Shown one piece after another: positions 1 to 10,666 of a stretch of DNA of 64,000 bases. Position numbers and translations under genes: made by a program. Every line of letters starts with the position of its first letter. Position 1 is the first letter of the stretch. Where the stretch lies: NCBI RefSeq assembly GCF_000143415.4, contig NW_003314275.1, forward strand, positions 751,980-815,979. Direction: 5' to 3'. The notes below the pieces were generated by a model. That model saw only the letters and a list, made by a program, of their open reading frames with translations, was not told the origin of the DNA and ran no database searches. The stretch comes from Selaginella moellendorffii. Lineage: Eukaryota; Streptophyta; Lycopodiopsida; Selaginellales; Selaginellaceae.

Positions 1-2
1 GG

Positions 3-165
3 CAAGTGGTTGAAAGTGCCAAGGCCACTCGGCTTATCATGGTAAGACTTGCTGACTATAAAACTTGCATCGATTCATCTGTCAGAAATAACCTGTGTTT
101 CTTCTTTTCGGACAGGTTTACCTTGAAACTGACCGTCAGACTGTCGAGGGCCAGAGCCAGCTCAA
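3..165 (+). pseudogene. METTL13-like gene, internal exon fragments left of retroelement insertions
   Basis: The window opens inside an exon reading QVVESAKATRLIM (3-41), followed by a GT...AG intron (42-115) and an exon starting VYLETDRQ at 116. This matches the central part of plant METTL13 homologues, where a W-Q-V-V-E-S segment is followed by ARLIMV. The gene resumes at 5881 with the segment that normally lies about 50 residues further on. The frame leaves METTL13-like sequence near 165, where retroelement DNA starts. The ~35 residues expected between the two parts are not seen, so the gene is probably broken. Matching content, strand and order on both sides make a split gene more likely than two separate fragments. 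Confidence 0.72.
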
Positions 166-547
166 GAATAAGACTTGGTCAAAGTCAGGGGTTTTATCCT
201 TTATAGTAGGGGAATAAGGGAATATTTGGCTAGAAACGGGTGCATCCCTTGGTGCCAAAGGTTGACAACAAGGGGGATGGCCAATTTCCAGGCATAGTAT
301 GTGTGTAGAAGTGAAGGGAGTGAAAGAAAAGAGAATGTTCTTGGAAGGATGCCTCGTTCAACAGCCTTGGAGTGCGTGGAGTGGAGGTTGGCAATGCAGC
401 AGCGACTATGGTTGTTTGAGGAGCGCATTACAGCAAGAATCACTCAAGATCAACCAATCTGTGTGAGTTGTCCAACTTATGGGCAGCCCTGGGTTAGGAT
501 GTAAGCAGAGGGTCTAGCAAAGGTCACTGACGAAGCTAGAGATGTGG

Positions 548-2026
548 CTAGGCAGTAGTGATTCTCCACATCTCTGGTGTGTCGTCACAAGGAGCGACAT
601 CTTTTGGTGCACTACCTAGGAAACAAAGCGAGCATGGAGATTGTGGTAGAAGGGTGAGCGCCAGGAGAAGTCGGGCTGCCCTCACCAAATCGAGGCTGTT
701 CATTCCTGGTGTATGAGTCAAAGAAGTCAAGAGAGACTTGTAAAAGCACAAGAGTGAGAGGAAAGACGAGCGAAGCAAAGACATGAGAGAGAGGTGAGAA
801 TTTTGATGTCGGGTAGCAAAGTCCGTGTCCATGAAGTAGAAAGTTGCACCCGAGTCTAGTAGTGCCAGAGCCTTAAGTCCTGATTGTCCGGTGAAAGAAA
901 GGAGACATGGGATGCAAAAGTTGCGGGAATTGGTGGTGACTTTGATGAAAGGTGGTAAGGAGTTTAATAAAGAAAAAAATTGATTTTTATTTGGGGAGTC
1001 CAAATAGACAGCTCCTACTCTGTTTGGACAAGGTTGTTTCCCGACTGCAACAGAGGTGGACCTTGAGGCAGAGTGAACTCAAGCAGTCGGGGAGGCTTCT
1101 TGGGACACACAACTGCTTTGTGATTAGGATCAGCATAGTAGAGGCAAAGATTATGAGATATTCGACGTTGCTTCTCAACAGAACTCAACTTCCCTCTAAT
1201 GAGTTGGGGAGTACCAGAAATATCAATCGGGACCGGAGTAGTAGGTTCAAAAGTATGCCCCGAAGACTCAAGCTGGGATTCCTGAGTCTAGGACGGGAAA
1301 ATGGCGGCACGGCGACTTTCCTGATGATGTTCAAAGAGACGATTGTCGCATTAAACAGCTTTGTTGATGGCGTCCAACAGGTCCGTGGGATCCTTCATGG
1401 TGAGCAACAAATCCTTGACACCGTTGTTGAGGCAGAAACGAAATTGATCAATCAGAGCCCGCTCATCCCATTGAGTGTCCAAGGCAAGGAGTTGGAACTC
1501 TGTAGCATAGATCGAGGCAGGACGAGACCCCTGAAAGAGATGTCTTATCTTTGTGGTGGCAACCCAAACCCGATCCGTCTATGCTTCGAGCTTCTCTTTG
1601 AACAATTGAAGATCCATCAGCTCTAGAACCACGACCCCACAAAGCTACACCTTCGAGCAATGTCCCAATCGTGCCGATTTGAGACTTGGGAGTGGGGTAC
1701 CGCCGATGTTGAAGTGCGAAGATCAGCTCCATTTGGTTCAGGAATCCGCAAAGCTCTGAACGCTTGCCTGAAAATTTCACTAGAAAACTCACCTTCGGTT
1801 CAGGAACTTTGCTGGATCCTTGAGCCGAAAGTGAAGCAAACTCCTGTTGCATGCGAAGAAGGGTCGCCTTCAGCTCGGTATTCTCAAACTGGATTTTTGC
1901 AAGGACTTCGGCAAAGAAATCATGATGGCTTGGAGACCCAATCGGCAAAGAAGAAAGAAAAAGGGGGAAAAAGGCAAAGGCAATCAAACAATCCAAATGA
2001 GCTAAAGCAAAAACGAAAAAACACAA
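548..2026 (-). mobile_element. Decayed Ty3/gypsy element: gag, zinc knuckle and protease remnants
   Basis: Read on the minus strand, 2026 to ~1300 is a retrotransposon gag with the family pattern PEPKVSFLVKFSGKRSEL...LCGFLNQMEL, then LIDQFRFCLNNGVKDLLLTM and CDNRLFEHHQE. At ~1140-1090 is a degenerate CCHC knuckle (C-L-Y-Y...H...C, second Cys changed to Tyr). At ~1000-800 is a retropepsin with the active-site pattern LLDSGAT. Several frameshifts and stops separate these pieces. A TATA-like stretch on the minus strand near 2160-2180 may belong to its LTR. No reverse transcriptase is seen left of 548, so the element is truncated or decayed beyond recognition there. Confidence 0.75.
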
Positions 2027-2296
2027 TCTGAATCAAACTGCTAAGACCCCCAACAAGATCAAGACTGGAAAATGCAGAAAACAAAGAGAAAAGTTAGTGG
2101 AAATGAAGAAGAGGCCTTAGACTAGTGTTGATTTAGATTGTGGAGAAATGGAACAAAGCTAACCTATATATACTATAGGTTGATGAAGCTCCACCACTCT
2201 TGGATTGAAGACGGCCTAAATATAGTTGAGGTTGAGGAGGTGCCACATCATCATCAGGAATGTGGCTCGAGACTCAGGAATCGTACGGGAAATCAG

Positions 2297-2410
2297 AGAG
2301 TCAGGAATAGGGAAGTGTCTCGAGAGTCAAGAATAGGGAAGTGTCTCAAGAGTTAGGAATGTGGGCTGCAGGTCAAGAATCCGGCGAGAGTCAGGAATGT
2401 GGCAAGAATT
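2297..2410. repeat. Short degenerate tandem repeat
   Basis: About four imperfect copies of a ~26-bp unit containing GAGAGTCAGGAATAGGGAAG lie head to tail. They sit between the minus-strand gag remnant and the plus-strand pol remnant, perhaps in LTR sequence of one of them. Confidence 0.5.
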
Positions 2411-2619
2411 GGGGGTTCCTGACAGTTTTCTACATCGATTTCGTAATCTTGAAGATGAAGGAGGGCATGTTGGGCTATCCACTGCTGCTTAGACGTCCTT
2501 GGCTTCTCCCGGTGGCAACTGTGCATAATTGGCGTATAGGAATTCTTGCAATTGGCGATGGCAATAATTGTGTTAAAAGTCCAAGTTCATTTTTGCCTTA
2601 GGGCACAGCGAGTACTTGG

Positions 2620-5600
2620 GGCAGAACAGGAGGATGAAGACAGCTCTAATACATCCAATTCTAGCAGCTAGACAAACAATGAGGATGATGAGGAGGGTAG
2701 CAGCAGCATAGCCAGTTGTGAGGAGCTAGAAATGGTGGATGTGGCTGCTGTTGCCAGGAATTCCTGGGGTAAGCCTCTTTCGACATGCAACATTGAGGAG
2801 CTTGAGAGCTGGCTGTTGGGAAAGGATGGAGAGTTGCCTTTCAACAGTGTACAGGTGGAAGAAGAAGAGACTGCTACCAGACAGCAGCGAGGACGGAGCC
2901 CTTTTCCTTGCTACATAGCTATAGTGCTTCATGAGATGTGGATGGACTGCATTTTGAATCTTGATGTGAGGAACAATTTTTTGAGCGAGGAACTAGTTGC
3001 CACTTGCCAGCTCAAAACTATTCAGTGGAGCAGCTGTGTTGGGCTATACGAGCAGGAGTTAAAGCAGATCATATATAGAGTTCTAGGTTTGACAATTAAG
3101 ATACCAGAATTTCCAGTTGACCTGGATTTTTTGGTGGCACCTTGGAAAATGGACAACTATATCTTGTTGGGATGAGATTTTTTTAAGGTAGCAAGAGTGT
3201 CTCATCAGTGGAATGATCCTCTTCACTTGTGGATTCCAAATCCACATGGTAGTGGCAGAGTGCAGATCGGCATGGAAGAAGGGGATGAGCCTAGCGAGCA
3301 AGTTTTTATCACAGTGTTGGGATCAAGAGCTGAAAATCAAGCTATGCCAATACCAGTGGTGTTCCAGACAGTGGATAGTTTTGAGGCTTGAGTGGGAGGA
3401 ACCAAAGCGATGCATCTCACAACATTTTTGGAGAATGCAGATCTTACAGCAATAGTGGATCTAGGAGCACTTGGCAACTTTTTAACAAAAGATGGAGCGG
3501 CTCGAGCAAGCTTGGTGGTTACAGCTCTTCATGAGCATTACATTGCCGTCTATGCCGATGGTGGAGTTTTTCCAGTGAGTTCCAATGTAGTGATTGGTGA
3601 GGAAGACTTTCACGAGGTGCCTTTTTATGTGATCGAGGGCACTGTGACCAATGTACCAATTACTTTGGGAGCAGCTTGGCTTTTCTAGGTGTGGGCTAGT
3701 CATGACTATGTGATTGGTACTCTGGTGGTGGAAGATGATAATCATCGATCTCGGACAATCATCTTGTCTGATATTAGTGCGTTTGACTATCACTTTTCTT
3801 ACATGCTGAAAGTTGAGAAGGTTTCAAAGTTAAAAAGCAAGTGGCAGCATGCAAGGATCGTAGTATGCTCAACTATTTTTGGAGTTTCAAGATGTGTTTG
3901 CATGGAGCTATGCTAAATTTGCTGGAGTAGATCTGGAGTTGGTGCAACACAGGATTCCCTTGCTTCCAAATGCAGTGCCATAGCAACAAAGAGCTTATAA
4001 GATGAATATGAGCTATGCTAAGGCTGTGCGTGAAGAGCTTCAAAAGCTGTTGGATACAAGATTTATTGAAGAAGTGGAGGCTACAGATTGGCTTTTGCCA
4101 ATTGTAGTGGTCCGAAAGAAGAATGGTAAACTTAGAGTATGTGTGGATTATCACCACCTTAATGCTGCAATGAGGCAGGATGGATTTCCTCTTCCCTTCA
4201 CAGATGTGGTGCTAGATAGGGTTGCTGGGAAGGAGTTGTACAGCTTTATGGATGGTTATAGTGGATATAACCAGATCCAGGTGGCTCCTGAGGATCGAGC
4301 AAAAACAACATTCATTACAGAGTGGGGTTGCTATATTTTTCGTGTCATGCCATTCAGTTTGATGAACACACCAGCTACTTTCCAATGTGTGGTGACTTTA
4401 GCATTCAAATCTCTTCTTCATGAGAGTGTGGAAGTCTTCTTGGATGACTTCTCGACTTTTGGAAGCTGCAGGAAACATCTAGAGCAGCTTCGTGCAGTGT
4501 TCCAGCAATGCCAAAAGTTTGGTATTTCTCTTAATCCTAGGAAGTACCAATTTGGAGTAACGCACGGGGTGTTGCTTGGCAGGGTCGTCTCGGCTCGAGG
4601 CTTGGAGGTGGATCCTGCAAAAGTGAATGTAGTGGAGGAGCTTGAGGCACCATAGACTGTGAAGGAGCTACATGCTTTTCTTAGCCATGTTAGTTATCAC
4701 CGACACTTTATCTGGCATTATGCTGATATAGCTTTTCCTTTGATGGGCCTCTTGAAAAAGAATGTTCCTTTTGCATGGACCCCTAAGTGCCAAGCTTCCT
4801 TTATACAGTTGATGTGAGACTTGACGACTGCTCCAATTCTTAAGCCGCCAGACTGGAATTTGAAATTCCATGTGCATGTCAACACCTCAGCTTATGCTAT
4901 TGGTGCTGTTTTATGTCAGTTAGTTAATGGTTAGGATCATCCCATCTTTTATTCGAGTAGGCAGTTATCTCTGGCTGAGAAGAATTATACAGCCACTAAA
5001 CGCAAGGGCTTGGGAATGGTGTTTGCTGTTTCCAAATATCGCCACTATCTGCTGGGAAAGCCATTTCTCTTCTATCTGGATCACTAGGTGCTGCGCTATC
5101 TGTCAACAAGCCCTGTTGACATGGCCGAATCACTCACTGGTTGCTTCTGCTTCAAGAATTTGAATTCGAGATCATGTTGAAGCCGGGAAAATCTCATGTG
5201 ATGCCTAATCATCTTTCAAGATTACCAAGAGAACCTGCCAAGGAAGGAGTTTATGATGAGCTGCCCAATGCTCCTCTTTTCTTGTTGGAGGGCAGACAGG
5301 TTTCTGCAGAAATTCCAACTGTCTTCTTAACTCAATCAAAAGCAGAGGAGCTGCTGTTATACCAGGTTGTAGCTGTGCCGGAGTGGTATCAGGGTCTTGC
5401 AGAATTTCTTGCTGCTGGCAGATTTCCTAATGATATGCCGAAGGTGGCATAGAAGAGGCTTTTGTGCCAGTCACGAGCTTTCACCTTGATCGCTGGCTAG
5501 CTTTATAAAGAGGGAAGAGATGGTGTTCTGAGGCACTACATTCTTCCTCATGAGGTGTAGCAGATGATTGGCTCTTGCCATGATTCTCCCTACGGTGGGC

Positions 5601-5866
5601 ATTATGCAGCAGCAGCGACTAGAAATTAGAAATTAGAATGATAGGTTTCAGGTTAGAAACCTAGCTGCATGAAACCTATAATTCTAATTAATAATGCCTA
5701 GTCGCTGCTAGAATTCAGCGACTAGAATTATGCTGTGAGGTTTCTAACTCTTGGTTGCGAAAATCTACATTTTCCTGCTGCCACACGATGGAGTTTGTAC
5801 AGGGACTCTGCTGGAGGAGGTAACAATGCCGTGCATCGATTAACAAACAGAAACCATTGACTTTTC
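2620..5866 (+). mobile_element. Decayed Ty3/gypsy element: protease, RT, RNase H, start of integrase
   Basis: Plus-strand order: an acidic linker and protease-like region (2730-3690, active site degenerated to VDLGALGNF), reverse transcriptase (4002-4655; KLRVCVDYHHLN, then FLDD at the catalytic site instead of YxDD), RNase H (to ~5200; stops at 4653, ~4818, ~4934 and elsewhere), linker, then the integrase zinc-binding start HDSPYGGHY at ~5580-5604. A foldback insertion interrupts that motif at 5608. After it, integrase-like sequence may run to ~5866 in shifted frames. Many stops show it is long dead. A weaker alternative is that 5750-5819 is a METTL13 exon: its reading ends in a GAG|GT donor in phase with the exon at 5881. 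Confidence 0.8.
5608..5726. repeat. Foldback (MITE-like) insertion with 7-bp target duplication
   Basis: The left arm (GCAGCGACTAGAAATTAG..., ending GATAGGTTT) and the right arm (AAACCTATAATTCTAATT...CTAGTCGCTGC) are inverted repeats around a ~20-bp centre. ATTATGC flanks it on both sides (5601-5607 and 5727-5733). Removing the insert plus one copy rejoins the integrase-like frame after GGHYA. It is too short to code; no transposase family is assigned. Confidence 0.6.
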
Positions 5867-5880
5867 TCTCCTTTGTTCAG

Positions 5881-7272
5881 ATCGATTCTCCATTAACGGG
5901 TAACATGCTTGTAGAGGATGTTGTATCATCCGACAAAAAAAAGGCTTTCTTTCGACGCCTGTTCTTTAAACGTAATCCCAACCTCATCCAGTCGGAGGCT
6001 TTACTAACGCCAACGAATGGATTTCGACGCGTGGGTAGTAAAAAGAAAAACAAACATGGCAAAGAAACTGCAGCGCAGAGAAAACAAAGTACGTGGTATA
6101 GAAACTTCTTGACTTTAATCAAAGTGTAACTTTTTTTCTTTCTTGTTCTTGTGTTTGTTCCAGACACCACGGATGAGATGAAGGTAGATCACAGTTACTT
6201 GGCCAGTCCGTATCACGAAGGGATGGTGGCAGGCCTATCTTTGATCTCTACTAAGATTGAGTCATGCGTATCTTCCAAAGAACAGGCATGGCAATCAAAG
6301 TGTTCGCTATTTTCTGCTTGTGACAAAGAATTAATCCTCAACTACTAGTACAGATTCGTGTGATGATCGTTGGGCTTGGTGCTGGATTGCTCCCAATGTT
6401 TCTGTACAAGCATTTTCCCTTCAACAGCATTGAGGTAAAGTGTTCTCTTTATTTTTCGTTACATGACAAAAGGTTTTTTCTTGTTTAAGGTAGTGGAGCT
6501 GGATCCGGTTGTTGCTGATTTGGCAAAGCGTCACTTTGGATTTGTGGAAGACGATCGCATGCAGGCATGAGAGTCCCCAATTTTCTTTTTCTTCTTAACC
6601 AATATATTCTCTTACAGCTGAGACTTGGAGATGGATTAGCCGCTGTCGATGCTATAGCAAAACAAGAGGTATGAGTTGAAAGATCAAACTTGAAAGAAGA
6701 AACTCTCAAATATTTCTTATTTCAGATGGAAGAACAAGCTAACAGGGAGAACACTAGACATAAATTGCACATACTACTCATTGACGCTGATTCCTCCGAT
6801 CCAAGGTTCTGTTCTCTCTTTTCTGTTGATATTTGTTGATAACTCCGTTGCAGTAATGGGCTAAGCTGCCCTCCAGAGGAATTCCTTCTCGAAACATTCC
6901 TCCGCAGTGCGAAAGCTGCTCTGGAACCCGAAGGAATCCTCGTCATAAAAGTTGTTTCGCGGGCTCGTGAGCCTCACATACAAGCAGATCAGAGAATGTG
7001 TAAAGTAAGCTCGCTAGACTCTCGTTTCTGGTAGCAGTAAGAGCTTACAAGTTGTTCTTGCTTTGCAGACTTTTAGCGAAGTCTACAGCCTGCAAGTCGA
7101 CGAAGACGTGAACCGGGTGGTGTTTGGATTGCCACAGCCGAGTAACCTGAGAGACTCCACCGCGATTTTTAACGCTGGAGTGCTACTGAAGAATGTCGCG
7201 GGCCAGTTTGCTTCGTGGGACAAAGGCCCCAACGTCAAGGACGTACTAAAGAAGATCAAGCGGATCAAGTGA
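5881..7272 (+). CDS. METTL13-like eEF1A methyltransferase, C-terminal half (5' part split off)
   Basis: Eight exons: 5881-6088, 6164-6267, 6354-6434, 6490-6564, 6618-6668, 6726-6805, 6854-7004 and 7069-7272. Together they encode 317 residues in frame. The product is the C-terminal seven-beta-strand methyltransferase half of METTL13, which in animals methylates the N-terminus of eEF1A. Visible marks are FRRLFFKRNPNLIQSEALL, the KVDHSYLASPYHEGM segment, the SAM-binding glycine loop VGLGAGLLP and the acidic VVELDP after it, then LLIDADSSD and a final FASWDKGPNVKDV tail. The intron after GFVEDDRMQ starts with GC rather than GT. The first exon begins right after a polypyrimidine-CAG acceptor, and retroelement sequence ends only a few tens of bases upstream. 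A normal start codon is therefore missing. Confidence 0.85.
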
Positions 7273-7947
7273 CAGTGAGAAGAAAAAGGTCTGGTTTTAG
7301 TTTCTTTCCATCTTTTCTCATTCTCTCTGGGGGTTTTTGCGCGAGTTTTCTCTAGAGAAACGCACTGTACAGATGTACCATCGCTATACTTTTTTTGCAA
7401 ACAAAGAGTCCTAAACGATGATCCTTGGTGTGTCATCGAAATCAAAGGAAAGATGGTTTTTTGCTCTCCTGCAAACTGCATGAGAAGATTCATCGCGTGA
7501 ATCTCTCAGAAAGCCACAGGAGAGATCGACAAGATCTAATCTGTGCATTGTGTGAATGAGCGACACGCACTAGAAATTAAATCGCTTGTAGCCCCAGAAA
7601 AGATGCACGAAAAAGCGAGAAGAATGAAGAATCTCTCCTACATGAGATGAGATCTTTGTCCAGAGAAGAAGAGATGAAAGAAATCCCAGGACATTGCGAA
7701 AGGAGATCAGCAATGTAGCATTAGCTGAACGGGCAAAGCTCACGCGATAGAATCTTCGCAGTGCCCCAGTACTAAATGCGCGAGAAAAAACAAAAGAGAG
7801 AGAAGAAGGTGCTATGGCGTCCATCAGTCGAACAAGGCAGCGAACAACGAATCGCTGACCCGTGCTATGGAAGCCGCGAGAAATCGTTGTGGCATCCGCG
7901 TATAAGCGAGCCGCGAAGAAAGAGAAGCGCCCTAGGGCACACACACA
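7273..7947. other. 3' region of METTL13-like gene and leader of F-box pseudogene
   Basis: No coding region is recognised. Position 7879 onward carries AAATCGTTGTGGCATCCGCG, which recurs exactly at ~9173 on the other side of the F-box pseudogene. Confidence 0.5.
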
Positions 7948-8964
7948 ATGCGGCAAAGAGCGATCGCCAGCGGCGAAGTTGTGACAGAGCTGGAGCTCGT
8001 CTTCCTCAGGCTGTCCGCGATCGATCTGTGCCAGGCCAGGTGCGTGTGCCGCGAATGGCGACGAGCAATTGACGATCCCATCTTCCGCAAAGGCTACGCT
8101 CTCTCCCACCGCTGCATCCCTCACCTCTTCCTTCGTCTCTCTGGATCCCTCCTCGTCAAGCCGCTCGACAGCTCCCCTCGCAACGAGTGGCGCCACTTCC
8201 AGACGCTCCCCAACAACATGACCATCGCCAGCAGCGACGCGGGCTTGCTGTGCCTGGCCACGTTTGAGGATAGGTTGACGCTATCATCTATCTTCGTGTG
8301 GCGCTACGGGATCTCAACTCCTCCCCGGTGAGAGTTCCGTTGCCGCCAGAGACCGACCCTGACATGAGCTTGATGGTGTACCGCCGCGAGAGGGATCGAT
8401 CAACGCGAGAGTTTTGCGTCGCTGGCTTCGGGCCATCGCTCGCCTTCTACATCTACGACTCGGCCTCGGGCGTCGCGCGAGAACTACCCAGACATAGGGG
8501 ACATGGAGGACGGGAATGGTTTCTATCCGATGCTGGATCACGGGGAGCTGGTGATGCTTTGCACGGATACCTGGAGCCTCGTGAGATACAACGTGTGGGA
8601 TGATTCCTGGCGCATTTTCAAGCTTGATTCCGACGAGTTGGACATGGAATGGAGGTGGTCCTTTCTTCAGCTGGATCGGGATCGGCTGTTCCTGGTTAGT
8701 AATGACTTGCTCGCGGAAGATCACGAGGGGCTGATTGTCGTAGAGAGGCGGGGAGAGAAGTGGGAGATTGTTTCGAGCCGTGATGAGGAGTTTGATAATT
8801 TGGACGTGTGCACTGTGTGCACTGATGGGAGCCACAGTATATGGCTGCTTGACCGGTTTAACTCGCGGATTACGCACTTTGGAGTCGATTCCAAGAGCTG
8901 GTCAGTGGAGGAGACGCCCAAGGCTGTGACAGGATTCGTGGACTTTGCTTGGTTCTCTTGTTAG
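7948..8964 (+). pseudogene. F-box protein (FBA/kelch-like) with two frameshifts
   Basis: The reading frame starts at ATG 7948. It has an N-terminal F-box (ELVFLRLSAIDLCQARCVCREWRRAI, shown here by LRLSAIDL...CVCREW) that would recruit an SCF ubiquitin ligase. The downstream part resembles the beta-propeller-like substrate domain of plant F-box proteins (DSASGVAREL, WSLVRYNVWDDSWR, KWEIVSS, HSIWLLDRF). The frame changes near 8295-8310 (after SSIFVW) and again near 8485-8495 (before DIGDMEDGNGF). Neither break has convincing splice signals. If both shifts are real the full protein cannot be made; a sequencing error is the alternative. The intact length would be about 335 residues, normal for the family. 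Confidence 0.7.
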
Positions 8965-9291
8965 TGCTGAAAATCGGGAGTTCTTTCTCGAAGAAGATCC
9001 AGGGCACTGCTGTGAGCTAATGCTGTGATGATCAGCATCGTTGTTAGAATGGTGGTGAAGGAACAACAAGGTGGTAAATCGCTACTTTGCGAAAAACAAG
9101 ATTGAGCATGTTTGTGACACGGAAGAAAAGTGTGCACAAGCTCTTGGGGAATAAGGAGTCAGTGCCCCGAGCCAAATCGTTGTGGCATCCGCGAAGAAAG
9201 AGCGGTGCCTCAATGTTAAGATGCAAGAACCCTAAAATCAAAAGAATCATATGCAAGAAACTTAACATCACTTTATCATGAGAAACTTCAC

Positions 9292-9769
9292 TCACTTGCT
9301 GCTACAACACTGGAGGAATCCATTGTTGTTCTGCACACACTTGTTAATCAGTACTGAGGTATAACGATACTGGCCATTGCCATAGCACTGGGCATTGATG
9401 GAAGCAGGACTTGGAGCTGGAGGATGGTACCACGGGGTGATCACTACATTCTGGCACGAGGCAACAAAGTTTCTGCCGCAGTTGAGGGTGCCTCCATTGT
9501 TGCTGAAGCAATCGTTAAGATTGATGCTGCTCCTTTGGAGCTGGCCATTGGGCTTGTAACAATTGGCAGTCAATGTTGTGCCGCTTATAACCTCTGAGTT
9601 CTTGTCACAGGTATCCTCAAAGTTGCATGCCTGCATCAAAACCAAATTGAGTATGATTAGCTATAGTTCCAGTATGGGCATTTGCAACAAACTAATAGCT
9701 TACAGCGTTGCTTGTCCCTGCAAGCGCTACAAGAGCAAAGACTAAGTAGATAATAAACTGCGAAGACAT
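9292..9769 (-). CDS. Secreted cyanovirin-N homology (CVNH) domain protein
   Basis: Two exons on the minus strand (9769-9704 and 9630-9292) encode 134 residues. Exon 1 is a clean signal peptide, MSSQFIIYLVFALVALAGTSNA. Exon 2 is a single CVNH domain with the family's internal two-fold repeat: repeat one has TTLTANC...SSINLNDCFSNNGGTLNCG, repeat two has ASINAQC...TSVLINKCVQNNNGFLQC. Its two halves each carry the S-x-I/L-x-L-N-x-C...N-x-G-x-L pattern. Known CVNH proteins bind mannose-rich glycans; they occur in fungi, in the fern Ceratopteris and in a few other plants. A role as an extracellular lectin, perhaps in defence, is inference. The junction ACNFEDTC follows the predicted signal cleavage site directly. 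Confidence 0.87.
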
Positions 9770-9818
9770 GATAGAATGCGAGTTGTAGAGATTGTGGGTT
9801 CTGATCCCACTGTTGGAC

Positions 9819-9825
9819 TTTTATA
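9819..9825 (-). promoter_or_regulatory. TATA box of the CVNH gene
   Basis: TATAAAA on the minus strand lies ~50 bp upstream of the CVNH start codon at 9769, leaving room for a short 5' leader. Confidence 0.55.
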
Positions 9826-9830
9826 CTGGC

Positions 9831-10666
9831 AAATGAGAAATTCCAACACGGAAGTGCAAGTAGCTCAACCAAGCTCTTTAGATTTTCCTTAAGAAAAAGA
9901 GGGTGGATGGTTCATGTCTATAATTTTTCACCAATCCTTCAAAATAATATCTAATTAATAAATCTTGCTATTTAATAAACAAGAAACGTTATATTGTAGA
10001 GAAACAACTCCTACAAACAACTGTCAAATTCCTCAAAAACAATATTCAATAAGAAAATTCAGTATTAAGGCTGAAGGCTAAGGGCATGTTAATTAGAGCT
10101 AATGTAATCAAAGTTAAGTAAAGCATTAAACTGGTGAATGCCAAAATCAATTCCAGACTTTTGATGGAGAAGTTGCTGTGGATGAAGCCTTGAGTTGGTG
10201 GGGTAAAATTTCAAAGCTCATCCAGGTCCATAGATAATTAGAGCATGTTGTTTATGATAAAGGTTTGGACGATACTCAAGCACTGATCCTCTTGAAGGTT
10301 TGTCTCTCCACCAAGCACCTGAAGAAAACAAAGATCTCTGTGAGCTCAAGGAAAGACTGGAGCTCCCAATCCAGATGCCACTGATGTTGTCATGTTTAAG
10401 TCATTATCCACTTAATACAACCGCAAGCGGAAGAACTAGAGGTACTGGCGGAGAAGAAAGAATCTCGACTCCAGCGTTCAATGCCAATCAAGATCCATCC
10501 GCATGTCCAGAACAAAGGTTGGGAGCTCGGTCATCGCATCACATTTTCTCTTTGTTTCTTTGCTTTAGGGAATTTTTAGGGCCCAAGATCAATGGCCATA
10601 AATTAGGGCTCTTGAGGTTTAGGCGCGAAGTGCTTTTTAAAAGAGGAGAAGAATATTCGCGGGGAT
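9831..10666. other. Intergenic region, no gene recognised
   Basis: 9890-10140 is AT-rich. 10150-10400 reads like a degraded coding fragment (SLHQAPEENKDLCELKE and similar) that I cannot assign to a family. The 3' end of the minus-strand PPR gene begins at 10667. Confidence 0.4.

Noticed and set aside
5750-5819. Possible METTL13 exon ending in a GAG|GT donor 61 bp before the exon at 5881
   Set aside because: The reading resembles the expected residues only loosely, has an in-frame stop a few codons upstream, and the same bases also read as integrase continuing from GGHYA. I left it unassigned.
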